A DNA stretch of 64,000 nucleotides from Sulfurimonas sp. HSL3-7 (GCF_039645985.1 NZ_CP147919.1:248001-312000), one strand, 5' to 3'. Positions 15,292 to 24,728 are shown, counted from the stretch's first letter. A program made the numbers and translations. The notes: generated from the letters alone by a model not told the origin.

Positions 15292-17637
15292 ATGTCTCTT
15301 AAAACCACCATCCTTCCTACTTCACGTGCTATCCGGTCACAGATCTTGAAAGAACAGTCTCACGACGGGTTTCTCTCCAACTATCTGACAATAGGCGAAT
15401 TTTTGCAGCGGGCAATACATGTGAAAGGTTATCACCGAATAGACGAGGACACAAGGACGCTTCTTTTGCTCGAAGCGGCGGATTTTAAGAACTTCGCAAC
15501 GCTGAACATTGAGAGGAACTTTTTTACTTTTACACAAAATGCGAGCTATCTGTTTCGTTTTTATGAAGAGTTGAGCGGTGAACTGGTCGATATAGGAAGT
15601 TTGGAATATGCCGATACCTACGGGGATTATGAAGAGCACATAACGATCCTTCAAGAGCTCCACAGGCGTTATAGAGATCTCTGCGAAGAGAAGAAGATAC
15701 TGGATCCGATCTTTCTGCCGCAGCACTACAAACTCAATGAAAATTATCTGAAAACGCTTGGCGAAGTGGAGCTTTATGCCCTTGGATACCTGACAAACTT
15801 TGAGTTGGAAGTATTAACCTCATGTGCCGAGATCATCCCTCTTTTCCTACGTTTCCGTGCCAATGAGTTTAATGTAAAACTGACAAACAAGTTCGTAAAG
15901 ATCGGCGTCCCAGTGGTAAAGAACAGTTCACAGCGCATTAACCTGCAGACCATGGCAGTTGATGATGTCCGGCCTAATAACGAAGAGATCAATGCCACGG
16001 TAGAGAGCTTTTCACAGTCACTATTGCAAGTCGGGTTTATAAAACAGAAGGTCTACGCCCTCATTAAAGAGGGGGTGGCGCCCGAGAAGATCGTTGTGGT
16101 ACTGCCCGATGAGAGCTTTGCGCAGCATCTGCGCCGTTTTGATACGGAGGGGAACTTTAACTTTGCTATGGGCATTCCACTTTCGCAAAGTATCTTTGTC
16201 GAAAGTCTTGACGCGGTGATGCAGTATATGGAGAACGCTACGGTTGAAAACAGGGCCCGGCTGAATCGTATCGGAGTAGAACTGCTTGAGGGCTTGTATG
16301 CAAACTACCGTTCCGCTGTCTCCGGTCTGGACTTTTCGGCTCTGATGGAGCCGTTTTTAGAGAAAGAGCATGACCAGGCGGTGATCGATATTGTACGTGA
16401 AGAGCTCTACTATTTTGAGAAGATCCTGCCCTTCTTGCAAGAGTCGCCTTTGAAGTCCGCCCTGCATCTCTTTGCCAACCGGCTGAGGGCAAAGTCCATT
16501 GACGATGTACGCGGCGGCAAGATCACGGTGATGGGGGTATTGGAGACCCGTTTGGTGGAGTACGAAGGGGTCATTGTCGTGAACTTCAATGAGGGCGTCG
16601 TCCCGCGTAAAAGCGAAAAAGATCTTTTTTTAAACTCGACTACAAGACACAATGCAGGTCTGCCGACGACCAGCGAGAGGGAAGACCTGCAAAAGCTCTA
16701 TTACCACTCGCTTTTCGCCCAGGCTTCCAAAGTGATGATCGCGTATGTCAGTTCAAGCGATTCCGTCCCCTCGCGGTTTTTGACACAGCTTGGACTAGAA
16801 TTGGGAGGCGGACAACAAGATGAGTATTACGCCCCAGTCGTCATGCCGGTTCAGTTCCATGAAAAAAGGCCACTCACCCCGATAGAGGGGGAGTATGACT
16901 TTACCAAACATTCTCTTTCAGCGACAGGCCTAAAGACCTTTCTGACCTGTAAACGCAAGTTTTATCATAAGTATGTCGAAGGCATCAAAAACCATGAAAT
17001 CGCCCAGGATATGCCGAAAGAACATGAGGTCGGAACGGCCCTGCATGAGGCATTGAAAATTGTCTATGAAGGGCAAAACAGTTTCAGTGACATCGCAGAA
17101 CTGAGAAAAGCAGTGGCGAAGGCTCTGGAGAGCTGCAGCGGCAAAAGTGTACTGGACAAATACTTGCACAAACTCTGGATGAAACGTCTGGAACCGTTTT
17201 TTGAACGCGAGATCGAGCGTTTCAGGGAGACACGTGTCCACGCCTGTGAGAAGAAGCTGGAGACCGAGGCGAGGGGAATCAAACTGGCCGGGGTAGTCGA
17301 TCGTATCGATATGACGGTGGACGGCCTGGAAGTATTGGACTATAAAAGCGGCAAGTATATGACCTACACACTAAAGACGCTTGAGGGCGCAAAAGATTTT
17401 CAGCTGGAGTTCTACTTTCTGCTAGCGAGCACATTGGGTGAGGTCAATAATTGCGGCTTTTACGACCTTAATAACGGGAAGATCGTCTATGAACCGGTCT
17501 TGAACGAAAAACTGGAAAAACTCTACAGTGTCCTGGATGAACTGCGGGAGACCAAACATTTTGATTTCCAGATGACAGAGAAGCTGAGTGACTGCAGCTA
17601 CTGTGAATACGCCTACCTCTGCCAAAGGGGAGGGTGA
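15292..17637 (+). CDS. addB: AddB-like subunit of the AddAB helicase-nuclease (PD-(D/E)XK, Fe-S type)
   Basis: 781 residues. With AddA it forms the helicase-nuclease that resects double-strand breaks for RecA loading; Campylobacterota use AddAB in place of RecBCD. The N-terminal two thirds resemble an inactivated helicase fold. The C-terminal nuclease domain shows GTALHEAL (about 583-590) and GVVDRID...EVLDYKSG (about 665-687), the metal-binding D and D-x-K. A cysteine in LKTFLTCKRKF plus the cluster CSYCEYAYLC at the C-terminus look like the four ligands of the AddB iron-sulfur cluster. The start follows AAGG. The stop TGA lies at the base of a large palindrome that separates it from addA. 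Confidence 0.85.
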   Translation: MSLKTTILPTSRAIRSQILKEQSHDGFLSNYLTIGEFLQRAIHVKGYHRIDEDTRTLLLLEAADFKNFATLNIERNFFTFTQNASYLFRFYEELSGELVDIGSLEYADTYGDYEEHITILQELHRRYRDLCEEKKILDPIFLPQHYKLNENYLKTLGEVELYALGYLTNFELEVLTSCAEIIPLFLRFRANEFNVKLTNKFVKIGVPVVKNSSQRINLQTMAVDDVRPNNEEINATVESFSQSLLQVGFIKQKVYALIKEGVAPEKIVVVLPDESFAQHLRRFDTEGNFNFAMGIPLSQSIFVESLDAVMQYMENATVENRARLNRIGVELLEGLYANYRSAVSGLDFSALMEPFLEKEHDQAVIDIVREELYYFEKILPFLQESPLKSALHLFANRLRAKSIDDVRGGKITVMGVLETRLVEYEGVIVVNFNEGVVPRKSEKDLFLNSTTRHNAGLPTTSEREDLQKLYYHSLFAQASKVMIAYVSSSDSVPSRFLTQLGLELGGGQQDEYYAPVVMPVQFHEKRPLTPIEGEYDFTKHSLSATGLKTFLTCKRKFYHKYVEGIKNHEIAQDMPKEHEVGTALHEALKIVYEGQNSFSDIAELRKAVAKALESCSGKSVLDKYLHKLWMKRLEPFFEREIERFRETRVHACEKKLETEARGIKLAGVVDRIDMTVDGLEVLDYKSGKYMTYTLKTLEGAKDFQLEFYFLLASTLGEVNNCGFYDLNNGKIVYEPVLNEKLEKLYSVLDELRETKHFDFQMTEKLSDCSYCEYAYLCQRGG

Positions 17638-17903
17638 AGCCTTTGTATACAGATCATATACTCAGCAGTTGTGAGAGCGTTTTAATCAAGGCAGATGCTC
17701 TTCAGCATAGCCATAGCTACGTTGAAGGTTGTCTAACGCGGAGTAAAGCGCTCTCACAACTGCCCTTTGGGAGGGAAAATAAGAGGCAATCTTGCTTCAC
17801 TTTTCTTTTCAACTTAGTCACAACTAGGTCTTCAAATAAAACTAAAACAATCTTACCTCTTATTTTTCCTCTGAGCGGTATGATCTGTACACAAAGGTTT
17901 CAC
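17634..17903 (+). repeat. 270-nt three-arm palindromic element between addB and addA
   Basis: Three perfect or near-perfect inverted repeats are nested here. Outer stem: 17634-17658 with 17879-17903, 25 positions with one G-T wobble and one A-C mismatch. Arm 1: GCAGTTGTGAGAGCG (17665-17679) with CGCTCTCACAACTGC (17749-17763), perfect; inside it CTTCAGCATAGC pairs with GCTACGTTGAAG around a 4-nt loop. Arm 2: 17771-17786 with 17856-17871, 16 positions with one wobble. The folded RNA would be a three-way junction running from the addB stop codon to 2 nt before the addA start, and the AAAGG ribosome site of addA (17893-17897) lies inside the outer stem. Confidence 0.85.
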
Positions 17904-17905
17904 TA

Positions 17906-20635
17906 ATGTCTGAGTTTATCCCTTTTCACGCGTATGAGGCTAGTGCCGGTGCGGGCAAGACGTTCTCCCTGGTCGTACGCTACCTCTCGCTGCTGTTTAT
18001 GGGGGAAGATGCCGACAAGATTCTGGCTCTGACCTTTACCAACAAAGCGGCCAACGAGATGCAGGAGAGGATCGTCGAGACATTGATGTACTTTCAGGAA
18101 CGTGATGAACGTTTTGAGGTGGCCCGTGTCACCGGTATCGATGTGGAGACACTCCTGACGCTGCGTCAAGAGGTCTTGGCGCAGTTTTTGAAGTCCGATG
18201 CCAAGGTGATGACGATCGACAAGTTCTTTGCCAAGATTTTGCGCAAGTTCTCCCTGCATGCGGGGTTGATGCCGACCTTCTCGACTTTTGCATCACAGCA
18301 TGAGATCAAGATCCTGGCCCGGTTCCTGACCTTGGCCAATGTTAAAGGAAAGGAGAGTGAACTGATTGCACTTTCCACCATGGCCTCGAAACGTCTTTCG
18401 GACATCTTCGGGCTGCTTAACGAGCTCTACGCAAAACGCAAAGAGCTGAAAAGTCAGAAATTTCAGCAGCGTGATTATATTAGCATTGAGAATGAGATCA
18501 TGCGTAACTTCTCGAGTCTGCAGAGCATGGTTTTTGCTTCCAATATGTCCGACGGTGCCAAAAAGACAATGCAGTGTGAGAGCGTTGACGATATCCTTTC
18601 CAAAGCGTGGATCGAGAAAGACACCCTGGAGTATTGGCAGTACAAAAAAGGCTTTTCTCCGGAGATGGATGAACGTCTTCATACGATTCAGATCCTGCTC
18701 CCAGACTACATGAAAGCCAAAGAGGCACAGTTCTTTCACTCTCTTATGGCGCTTCTGGATATCTATGAAGAGGCGAAGATGATGGTGGCGAAAGAGGAGA
18801 GTGAACTCTCTTTTGATGACATTACCAACCTGGTCTACACTCTTCTGAAAGAGCGTGTAGACAGCGCGTTCTTATATTTCAGACTCGATGCGAAGATCGC
18901 CCATGTGCTGCTCGACGAGTTTCAGGATACTTCCGTTGTACAGTTTGACATACTCAAGCCGATCATCGACGAGATCGCCTCCGGAAAGGGCATTAACGAG
19001 CGCAGTTCACTTTTTATCGTCGGGGATGTAAAACAGTCCATCTACCGTTTCCGAGGCGGGACCAAAGAGCTTTTCTACCACGTCACCGGCAAATACGGTG
19101 TGACAGTGGAGAACCTGCTGACAAACTATCGCAGCGATGCCAACGTGGTCGGTTTTGTGAATACGGTCTTTGAAAACAAGATTAGGAACTATAAGCCGCA
19201 ACTGGTGCGCGACAAGGCCGGGGAAGGGTATGTCGAAGTCATCAACAACGATGATGCTTTGGCGGGAATGGCGGAGAAGGTCCTCGCTCTGATAGAGAAG
19301 GGGGCCGATCCGGACAGTATCGCTGTCTTGACACAGACAAACCGCGACGGTACAGAAGTCGAAGCACTTTTACGGGAATTAGGCATTGATGTCGTGACGG
19401 AGACGACGTCTCTTTTGATCAACCAAAAAAACATTCGTGCTCTGATAGAGTATTTGAAGTACTCCTATTTCAACGAGAACATCTACGCCCGTAATTTCTT
19501 TGCCCTTTTGGAGCTGGAGGTTGGAACGTTAAAGCCGTGCAATATCAATGCGTCCGACCTTGCCGACGAATTGTTGACGGTGATAGATGAATACAGGCTT
19601 TTTGACGGTGACCTGAACCTTCTGCTCTTTTTACAGCTGCTAAGCAATTACAGCGACATTGAGCAGTTCCTATTTGAGTACGAGCGTCTTGACGCTACAG
19701 CGGCACAGGCAGACCTGCATGGTGTCCGGGTATTGACGGTGCATAAATCGAAAGGTCTGGAATTTGAAAATGTCATTGTCATGGACAGACTGGGACGGGC
19801 GAAAGCCGATACAAGTACGATCATCTATCAATATGAGGGGATCACGCTTCAAAAGATCTATCTGCGAATGAAAAAACGGGCCAGCTTTGATCTGGGGTAC
19901 GCTCAAGCCTTGGAAGATGAGGAACGTTTGAATCACGAGGATGCAATGCATGCCCTGTACGTCGCCTTTACCCGTGCTCGTAACCGGCTTTACATCATAC
20001 AAAAGTCAAAAGAGTCCAAATTTGACATCTTGGCGCTGGAGGAGCAGATATGGGGCGAAGAAAAGATCGAACAACGGGGTGTTGCAGTACAAGCGGAGAG
20101 TAAGCCCTTTGCCTATGAAGCGTGCAACTACGGTCAACAGAGTGAGATCATCAAAGAGGAGAACGAGGAGGAGGATAAAGACCAGCACGCCATCGAGTTC
20201 GGTCTTGCGCTGCACTATACGATGGAAATGATGGGCGGTTTTGATGCCGGTGCCATTGAAGAAGCGGTCAGTGTTGCCATGAACCGTTACGGTGCCTATC
20301 TTAGCGAAGCTGATTTTGTCAGTATCCAAAGACGGATCAGCCATCTTGTGAAGGATGATACATTCAAGGCACTCAGCAGTGGTATAGTCACGAAAGAACG
20401 TGCCATTAGCTACAAGGGCGAACTGCGTTATATCGATCTTTTGGTACAGCATGAGGATGGATGGGTCGTTATGGATTACAAGTCTGCCAAAGGCCACAGT
20501 GAGCAGTATAACAAACAGGTCAGTTTCTATAAACAGGCGATTGCAAGCATTACCAAAGAGAAGGTGTCCGGATATCTTATCTATATGCTTGAAGAGGGGT
20601 GTGAGATCGTCGAAGTGCAGGGTGACGCCAGATAG
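17906..20635 (+). CDS. addA: AddA/RecB-like helicase-nuclease subunit
   Basis: 909 residues. Superfamily 1A helicase motifs occur in order: Walker A ASAGAGKTFSL (about 12-22), Ia LTFTNKAANEM, Walker B LLDEFQDTS (about 334-342), III GDVKQSIYRFRGG, IV LTNYRSD, V LTVHKSKGLEFENVIV, VI YVAFTRARNRLY. The C-terminal PD-(D/E)XK nuclease shows GLALHYTME, LRYIDLLV and VMDYKSAK. It unwinds and cuts DNA ends with AddB. The start ATG at 17906 follows AAAGG, which is locked in the outer stem of the palindrome upstream; its expression may therefore depend on translation through that structure. Confidence 0.93.
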   Translation: MSEFIPFHAYEASAGAGKTFSLVVRYLSLLFMGEDADKILALTFTNKAANEMQERIVETLMYFQERDERFEVARVTGIDVETLLTLRQEVLAQFLKSDAKVMTIDKFFAKILRKFSLHAGLMPTFSTFASQHEIKILARFLTLANVKGKESELIALSTMASKRLSDIFGLLNELYAKRKELKSQKFQQRDYISIENEIMRNFSSLQSMVFASNMSDGAKKTMQCESVDDILSKAWIEKDTLEYWQYKKGFSPEMDERLHTIQILLPDYMKAKEAQFFHSLMALLDIYEEAKMMVAKEESELSFDDITNLVYTLLKERVDSAFLYFRLDAKIAHVLLDEFQDTSVVQFDILKPIIDEIASGKGINERSSLFIVGDVKQSIYRFRGGTKELFYHVTGKYGVTVENLLTNYRSDANVVGFVNTVFENKIRNYKPQLVRDKAGEGYVEVINNDDALAGMAEKVLALIEKGADPDSIAVLTQTNRDGTEVEALLRELGIDVVTETTSLLINQKNIRALIEYLKYSYFNENIYARNFFALLELEVGTLKPCNINASDLADELLTVIDEYRLFDGDLNLLLFLQLLSNYSDIEQFLFEYERLDATAAQADLHGVRVLTVHKSKGLEFENVIVMDRLGRAKADTSTIIYQYEGITLQKIYLRMKKRASFDLGYAQALEDEERLNHEDAMHALYVAFTRARNRLYIIQKSKESKFDILALEEQIWGEEKIEQRGVAVQAESKPFAYEACNYGQQSEIIKEENEEEDKDQHAIEFGLALHYTMEMMGGFDAGAIEEAVSVAMNRYGAYLSEADFVSIQRRISHLVKDDTFKALSSGIVTKERAISYKGELRYIDLLVQHEDGWVVMDYKSAKGHSEQYNKQVSFYKQAIASITKEKVSGYLIYMLEEGCEIVEVQGDAR

Positions 20636-20741
20636 AGGTGCGGCTTGGACAAACATAAGAGAATATCGGTTGGCGGCTGGACTTATCTGCCCGTCAGCCG
20701 AACTGTCGCATACTTTCATCAGAGATTACGAGGAGAAGAGG

Positions 20742-21344
20742 ATGACAGAACGTTTTGACAAAGCCGCCAAAGAATGGGATAAAAGCGATAAGCGTACGCA
20801 GCTGGCACGTAATATCGGCAGTGGCATCGTAGAACATGTCGAACTGACACCGGAGATGCATCTGATGGACTTCGGTGCGGGTACGGGACTGCTGGCCGAA
20901 CATGTGGTCCCGCGGGTCGCCAGGGTCTCTGCCGTCGATATTTCGCAGGGGATGCTCGATGAATTGGTCGTCAAACCTTCGCTGCAGGGGAAGGTGGCAG
21001 CCTACTGCCAAAACATTCTGCATGAGCCTCTCGAAGATGACTTTGACGGCATCGTTAGCGCGATGGCGCTGCATCATGTCGAAGATACCGACGAGATACT
21101 GAAAGTCTTCTATGACCACATAAAACCCGGTGGTTTTGTTGCGCTTGCCGATTTGGACAAAGAGGACGGAACCTTCCACAGCGACGGCAACGATGGGGTG
21201 TTCCACTTCGGGTTTGAGCGCGAGGAGTTCCGCTCGAAACTTGAGTCGGCCGGCTTTAAGAATATACATTTCTATACGGTGCACACCTTCGAAAAAGAGA
21301 ACAGCCGGACCTACGACGTTTTTCTGGCGACAGCCTATAAATAG
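20742..21344 (+). CDS. Class I SAM-dependent methyltransferase
   Basis: 200 residues. Motif I for S-adenosylmethionine is MDFGAGTGLLAEH (about 48-60), with the acidic residue of motif II in SAVDISQGML and the later segments ALHHVEDTDEIL and HIKPGGFVALADL typical of small methyltransferases of the UbiE/Methyltransf_11 kind. The substrate is unknown. The frame stays open upstream to 20400 inside addA, but the ATG at 20742 follows GAGGAGAAGAGG and starts the conserved domain, so it was chosen. It follows addA at 106 nt. Confidence 0.88.
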   Translation: MTERFDKAAKEWDKSDKRTQLARNIGSGIVEHVELTPEMHLMDFGAGTGLLAEHVVPRVARVSAVDISQGMLDELVVKPSLQGKVAAYCQNILHEPLEDDFDGIVSAMALHHVEDTDEILKVFYDHIKPGGFVALADLDKEDGTFHSDGNDGVFHFGFEREEFRSKLESAGFKNIHFYTVHTFEKENSRTYDVFLATAYK

Positions 21345-21391
21345 TATCTGTCGAGATTGCATAGAGTAAAAACGCTCAAAATTCTTATAAA

Positions 21392-21432
21392 AACCTTAAT
21401 TTAAGTACTAATTAAGGTTATTCCCCTATACT
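21392..21432 (+). promoter_or_regulatory. Inverted repeat overlapping the rplM-rpsI promoter
   Basis: AACCTTAATT (21392-21401) and AATTAAGGTT (21410-21419) are perfect 10-nt arms around an 8-nt loop. TATACT at 21427-21432 is the likely -10 box of rplM, so the repeat covers the -35 position. It may be the terminator of the upstream gene or an operator; no T-run follows. Confidence 0.5.
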
Positions 21433-21463
21433 TCCGCTATCAAAAAATTATAAAGGGTGCAAT

Positions 21464-21886
21464 ATGAAATTTACAAAAATTGCAACACCTGAGCAGATTA
21501 AACAAGATTGGATCTTGATCGATGCTGAAGGTAAAACTTTCGGTCGTCTAATCACTGAGGTTGCAACACACCTTCGTGGTAAAAACAAACCGTACTATAC
21601 GCCGAACGTTGACTGTGGTGATTACGTTGTAATCGTCAACGCTTCTAAAGCAAAATTCAACGGTGCAGGCAAGCTTGCAAACAAAGAGTACTTCTCTCAC
21701 AGTGGTTACTTCGGTTCTACTAAGAGCGTTAAGATGACAGATCTTCTGGAAAACAACCCGGAAAAACTGTTCAAACTTGCAACACGCGGTATGCTTCCAA
21801 AAACGAAGCTTGGTCGTGCAATGTTGAAAAAATTAAAAGTTTACGCTGGTGCTGAGCATCCTCACACTGCGCAAATTTCTAAGTAA
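21464..21886 (+). CDS. rplM: 50S ribosomal protein L13
   Basis: 140 residues, normal length. WILIDAEGKTFGRLITEVATHLRGK at the N-terminus (WxxxDAxGxxLGRLA pattern), the segment YTPNVDCGDYVVIVNA and the C-terminal RGMLPKTKLGRAMLKKL define L13. It precedes rpsI by 10 nt, the universal L13-S9 operon. AAAGGG is the ribosome site. Confidence 0.99.
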   Translation: MKFTKIATPEQIKQDWILIDAEGKTFGRLITEVATHLRGKNKPYYTPNVDCGDYVVIVNASKAKFNGAGKLANKEYFSHSGYFGSTKSVKMTDLLENNPEKLFKLATRGMLPKTKLGRAMLKKLKVYAGAEHPHTAQISK

Positions 21887-21896
21887 GGATTGATAG

Positions 21897-22286
21897 ATGT
21901 CAAAAATCTACGCAACTGGACGTCGTAAATCGTCTATCGCTAAAGTATGGTTAACACCAGGTACAGGTAACATCACAATCAACGGTCTTTCACTAGACGC
22001 ATGGTTGGGTGGTCTTGAAGCGAAAAAACTTCGTGTTAAACAACCGTTGGCTCTTACCAAACAAGAGACTTCTGTTGATATCGTAGCCGTTACTCTTGGT
22101 GGCGGTTTCGGTGGTCAAGCAGACGCCCTTCGTCACGGTATCTCTCGCGCACTTGTCAAATTTGACGACTCATTCCGTGCGATCTTGAAACCAGAAGGCA
22201 TGATGACCCGTGATTCACGTGTTGTTGAACGTAAGAAACCAGGTAAGCGCAAAGCACGCCGTTCTCCTCAGTTCTCTAAACGTTAA
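21897..22286 (+). CDS. rpsI: 30S ribosomal protein S9
   Basis: 129 residues. [18 protein letters not shown] at the start and the end [16 protein letters not shown], the basic tail that reaches the P-site tRNA, identify S9. Second and last gene of the L13-S9 operon; a hairpin terminator follows at 22297. Confidence 0.99.
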   Translation: MSKIYATGRRKSSIAKVWLTPGTGNITINGLSLDAWLGGLEAKKLRVKQPLALTKQETSVDIVAVTLGGGFGGQADALRHGISRALVKFDDSFRAILKPEGMMTRDSRVVERKKPGKRKARRSPQFSKR

Positions 22287-22296
22287 TCGTTTCTTT

Positions 22297-22320
22297 ACAG
22301 TGCCTTTTGGCGCTGTTTCC
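22297..22320 (+). terminator. Probable terminator of rplM-rpsI
   Basis: ACAGTGCC (22297-22304) and GGCGCTGT (22309-22316) form an 8-bp stem with one T-G wobble and a TTTT loop, 11 nt after the rpsI stop. The tail after the stem is pyrimidine-rich rather than a pure T-run. Confidence 0.6.
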
Positions 22321-22470
22321 CCTTCTCCTCCAAATTTCCAACATTTTCAACTTTACGCTTTTTTATCTTTTTTAATAATATTTGCTTCATTTTTTATTCA
22401 ATATATTTGATTATTGTGTTTTGATGTATTCAGATAAAATACATGTATAAGTTTTTATGCAAGGTGTTAA

Positions 22471-23850
22471 ATGAAAAAAACGATCATCTTATCCGGATTG
22501 TTGGCCGCAACACTTTACGGTGCAGAGTCACTGGACTCATGGTTCAGCGAGGGCAAAGCACACGGTAATATCAAATACTATTTTATTGAGACCAATAAAG
22601 AGCACAGTGCTTCAGGTCTGGAGAGCAGTGCCTATGCCAATTCCGTCGGCGGTCAGCTGGGCTATATAACCGGAAGCCTCTACGGTTTCACTCTCGGTGC
22701 GACCTTTATGACGACCAACCCCTTCGCGTTACCGGACAGTGTCGATACCTCGATTATCGGTCGTGACAATGCCGTTCAGAAGGGTCTGCCTGCAGGTGAT
22801 CCGGTAGCGCAGGAGGGTTTTTCGGTTTTAGGCGAAGCCTATCTTGACTACCAATATCAGGGCGTAGATGTCTGGTACGGTCGTAAGACCATAAAAACCC
22901 CGTTGGTCAATGCCAAAGAGGTCAGAATGTTGCCTTCGACTATTGAAGGGGGCGACTTTTCATACGCGTTCGAAAACGGCATCAAGATCGGCGGCGGTTA
23001 TCTGGACAAGTTCAAGCAGCGAACCTCAAGTCGGTTTGTCAATATTGTCGAGCATGCGCTTGGCGATAAGACCGAAGAGATCACCGGTCACAGAAGCGGA
23101 AATGTCCTCCCTTCCTATTTCGAGTGGCATGATGCGCATCATGCTGTCCGCCTCTACGACTATTACTCCAAAGACTTTATGAACACGACCTATTTCGATG
23201 CGGTGCATAACCATCAGGTCAATGAAGCGCTCTCTTGGACGGCTGCTGTTCAGGGAATGCACCAGCACGGTGTCGGCTATTCTCGTGGCGCTATGGACGC
23301 AGACACAGCGGCTTACGGCGGTAAGATCAATAGCCGTTTTTTCGGTTTGAAAGCGGGTGTGAACTATCATGAAAGTTCATTCCTGGTGGCATACACTAAC
23401 GTACTGGGTTCCCGTTCAAACGAGCACAACTCGCTTGTTATGCCGTGGGACGGTACGCCGCTCTTTACCGACATGATCACCTCGAACGACCTCTTTACCT
23501 CCAACTACGGAAAAGGTCTGACAAGCAGCGGCGGCTATATTGCGGGGACATCCGGTTATAAAGCGGCATACACCCAGAAGTATGACTTTACAGGCGTCAA
23601 GGGTTTCAAATCTGTTTTGTCATATGCTTATTATGACAACAGCAACTTTACCGATGCACAGCAGGACATCAACCTTGTCCTGGCATACGGCATCGGCAAG
23701 TTTGACCTGGCCCTCAAAGGGATCTGGGTCAGCAATAATGCCGGCAACACCGCTGCCGACGCCGATATAAAAGCCGGCGATGCAGGTGCATCGATCTCTC
23801 AGATCGACAAACTGACACAGTATCGTGTCATTGCAAACTACAAATTTTAA
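22471..23850 (+). CDS. OprD-type outer membrane porin
   Basis: 459 residues with an N-terminal signal peptide (MKKTIILSGLLAATLYG, mature from about AES). The rest alternates as in a beta-barrel, with many aromatic/glycine strands and ends YRVIANYKF, a C-terminal phenylalanine used for outer membrane assembly. ESLDSWFSEGKAHGNIKYYFIET and the motif DVWYGRKTIKTPLVNAKEVRM are like the OprD-family porins of Campylobacterota. It is followed after 14 nt by a secreted alpha-carbonic anhydrase and then a beta-carbonic anhydrase, so passage of bicarbonate or small acids is plausible, though inferred. Confidence 0.85.
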   Translation: MKKTIILSGLLAATLYGAESLDSWFSEGKAHGNIKYYFIETNKEHSASGLESSAYANSVGGQLGYITGSLYGFTLGATFMTTNPFALPDSVDTSIIGRDNAVQKGLPAGDPVAQEGFSVLGEAYLDYQYQGVDVWYGRKTIKTPLVNAKEVRMLPSTIEGGDFSYAFENGIKIGGGYLDKFKQRTSSRFVNIVEHALGDKTEEITGHRSGNVLPSYFEWHDAHHAVRLYDYYSKDFMNTTYFDAVHNHQVNEALSWTAAVQGMHQHGVGYSRGAMDADTAAYGGKINSRFFGLKAGVNYHESSFLVAYTNVLGSRSNEHNSLVMPWDGTPLFTDMITSNDLFTSNYGKGLTSSGGYIAGTSGYKAAYTQKYDFTGVKGFKSVLSYAYYDNSNFTDAQQDINLVLAYGIGKFDLALKGIWVSNNAGNTAADADIKAGDAGASISQIDKLTQYRVIANYKF

Positions 23851-23864
23851 AAAAGGAACCATAC

Positions 23865-24638
23865 ATGAAAAAGACAATCTTAATGATAAGTGCAGCAGCA
23901 GCGTTGATGATCAGCGGATGTGCTTCGCACAAAGCAGAAGTTAAAGCACACGAAGAGGCGGAAAAGGCACACGGTGCATCGCATGAAAAGCACTGGGACT
24001 ACTCTGAAAACGGCCCGGCACACTGGGAAGAGTTCTCCAAGACCTGCGGTACGGGGCACCATCAGTCTCCGATCAACATCATCCCAGGCAAGACGATAGA
24101 GATGAACCACCAGTATGACCTATCACTGGCTGAAGATGTCCACACTACGGCCAAGGTGATCGATAACGGTCACTCTATCAAGGTGACACCTAACAAGGGT
24201 GGTACGATCACGCTTCACGGCGAAAAGTTCACGCTTTTACAGTTTCATTTTCACGGCAAAAGCGAACATACCGTCGACGGCAAACGTTATGACATGGTCG
24301 CGCACCTTGTTCACCAAAATCCGGAGACTAAACAGCTGGCCGTTGTAGCGGTCTTCTTTGAAGAGGGTAAAAATAACGCCGTTCTCGATAATATCCTGGG
24401 AAATATCGGCGCAGAGATAAGAGTTGATCCGCAAGACCTTTTACCGGAAGATACGGCACACTACTACCACTATATCGGTTCATTGACCACACCGCCGTGT
24501 TCCGAGAACGTACAGTGGTATCTGCTTAAGCAACCGGCACAGGCATCGAAAGATCAGATCGAAGCTTTCCGAAAATACTATGTCGATAATGAGCGTCCAG
24601 TACAAGAGCTGTTTGACCGTCAAATCGAGTCAAATTAA
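23865..24638 (+). CDS. Alpha-carbonic anhydrase, predicted lipoprotein
   Basis: 257 residues. The N-terminus has a lipobox (ALMISGCAS, Cys about 19), so the enzyme is probably anchored in the outer or inner membrane facing the periplasm. The zinc ligands are in LLQFHFHGKSEH (two His) and VAHLVH (third His); GHHQSPINI and LTTPPCSENVQWY are family hallmarks. It interconverts CO2 and bicarbonate outside the cytoplasm. It is 14 nt after the porin gene, so co-transcription is likely. Confidence 0.95.
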   Translation: MKKTILMISAAAALMISGCASHKAEVKAHEEAEKAHGASHEKHWDYSENGPAHWEEFSKTCGTGHHQSPINIIPGKTIEMNHQYDLSLAEDVHTTAKVIDNGHSIKVTPNKGGTITLHGEKFTLLQFHFHGKSEHTVDGKRYDMVAHLVHQNPETKQLAVVAVFFEEGKNNAVLDNILGNIGAEIRVDPQDLLPEDTAHYYHYIGSLTTPPCSENVQWYLLKQPAQASKDQIEAFRKYYVDNERPVQELFDRQIESN

Positions 24639-24659
24639 GTCCAATCTTTTTTGTTCCTG

Positions 24660-24678
24660 AAGCAGTGTCAAACTGCTT
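24660..24678 (+). terminator. Hairpin after the alpha-carbonic anhydrase gene
   Basis: AAGCAGT (24660-24666) and ACTGCTT (24672-24678) form a perfect 7-bp stem with a 5-nt loop, 22 nt after the stop. A T-rich stretch occurs before the stem and a shorter one some 10 nt after it, so terminator function is uncertain. Confidence 0.4.
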
Positions 24679-24728
24679 TGGATACTATCCCTTTTTTGCC
24701 ATCAAATTTTCAAAAAACTTCTCTCAAT

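Noticed and set aside
17634-17903. The addB-addA palindrome as an insertion sequence
   Set aside because: No transposase frame and no clear target duplication are visible; at most a non-autonomous element.
20636-20741. N-terminal extension of the methyltransferase frame up to 20400
   Set aside because: It overlaps the end of addA in another frame; the ATG at 20742 has a good ribosome site and begins the conserved domain.
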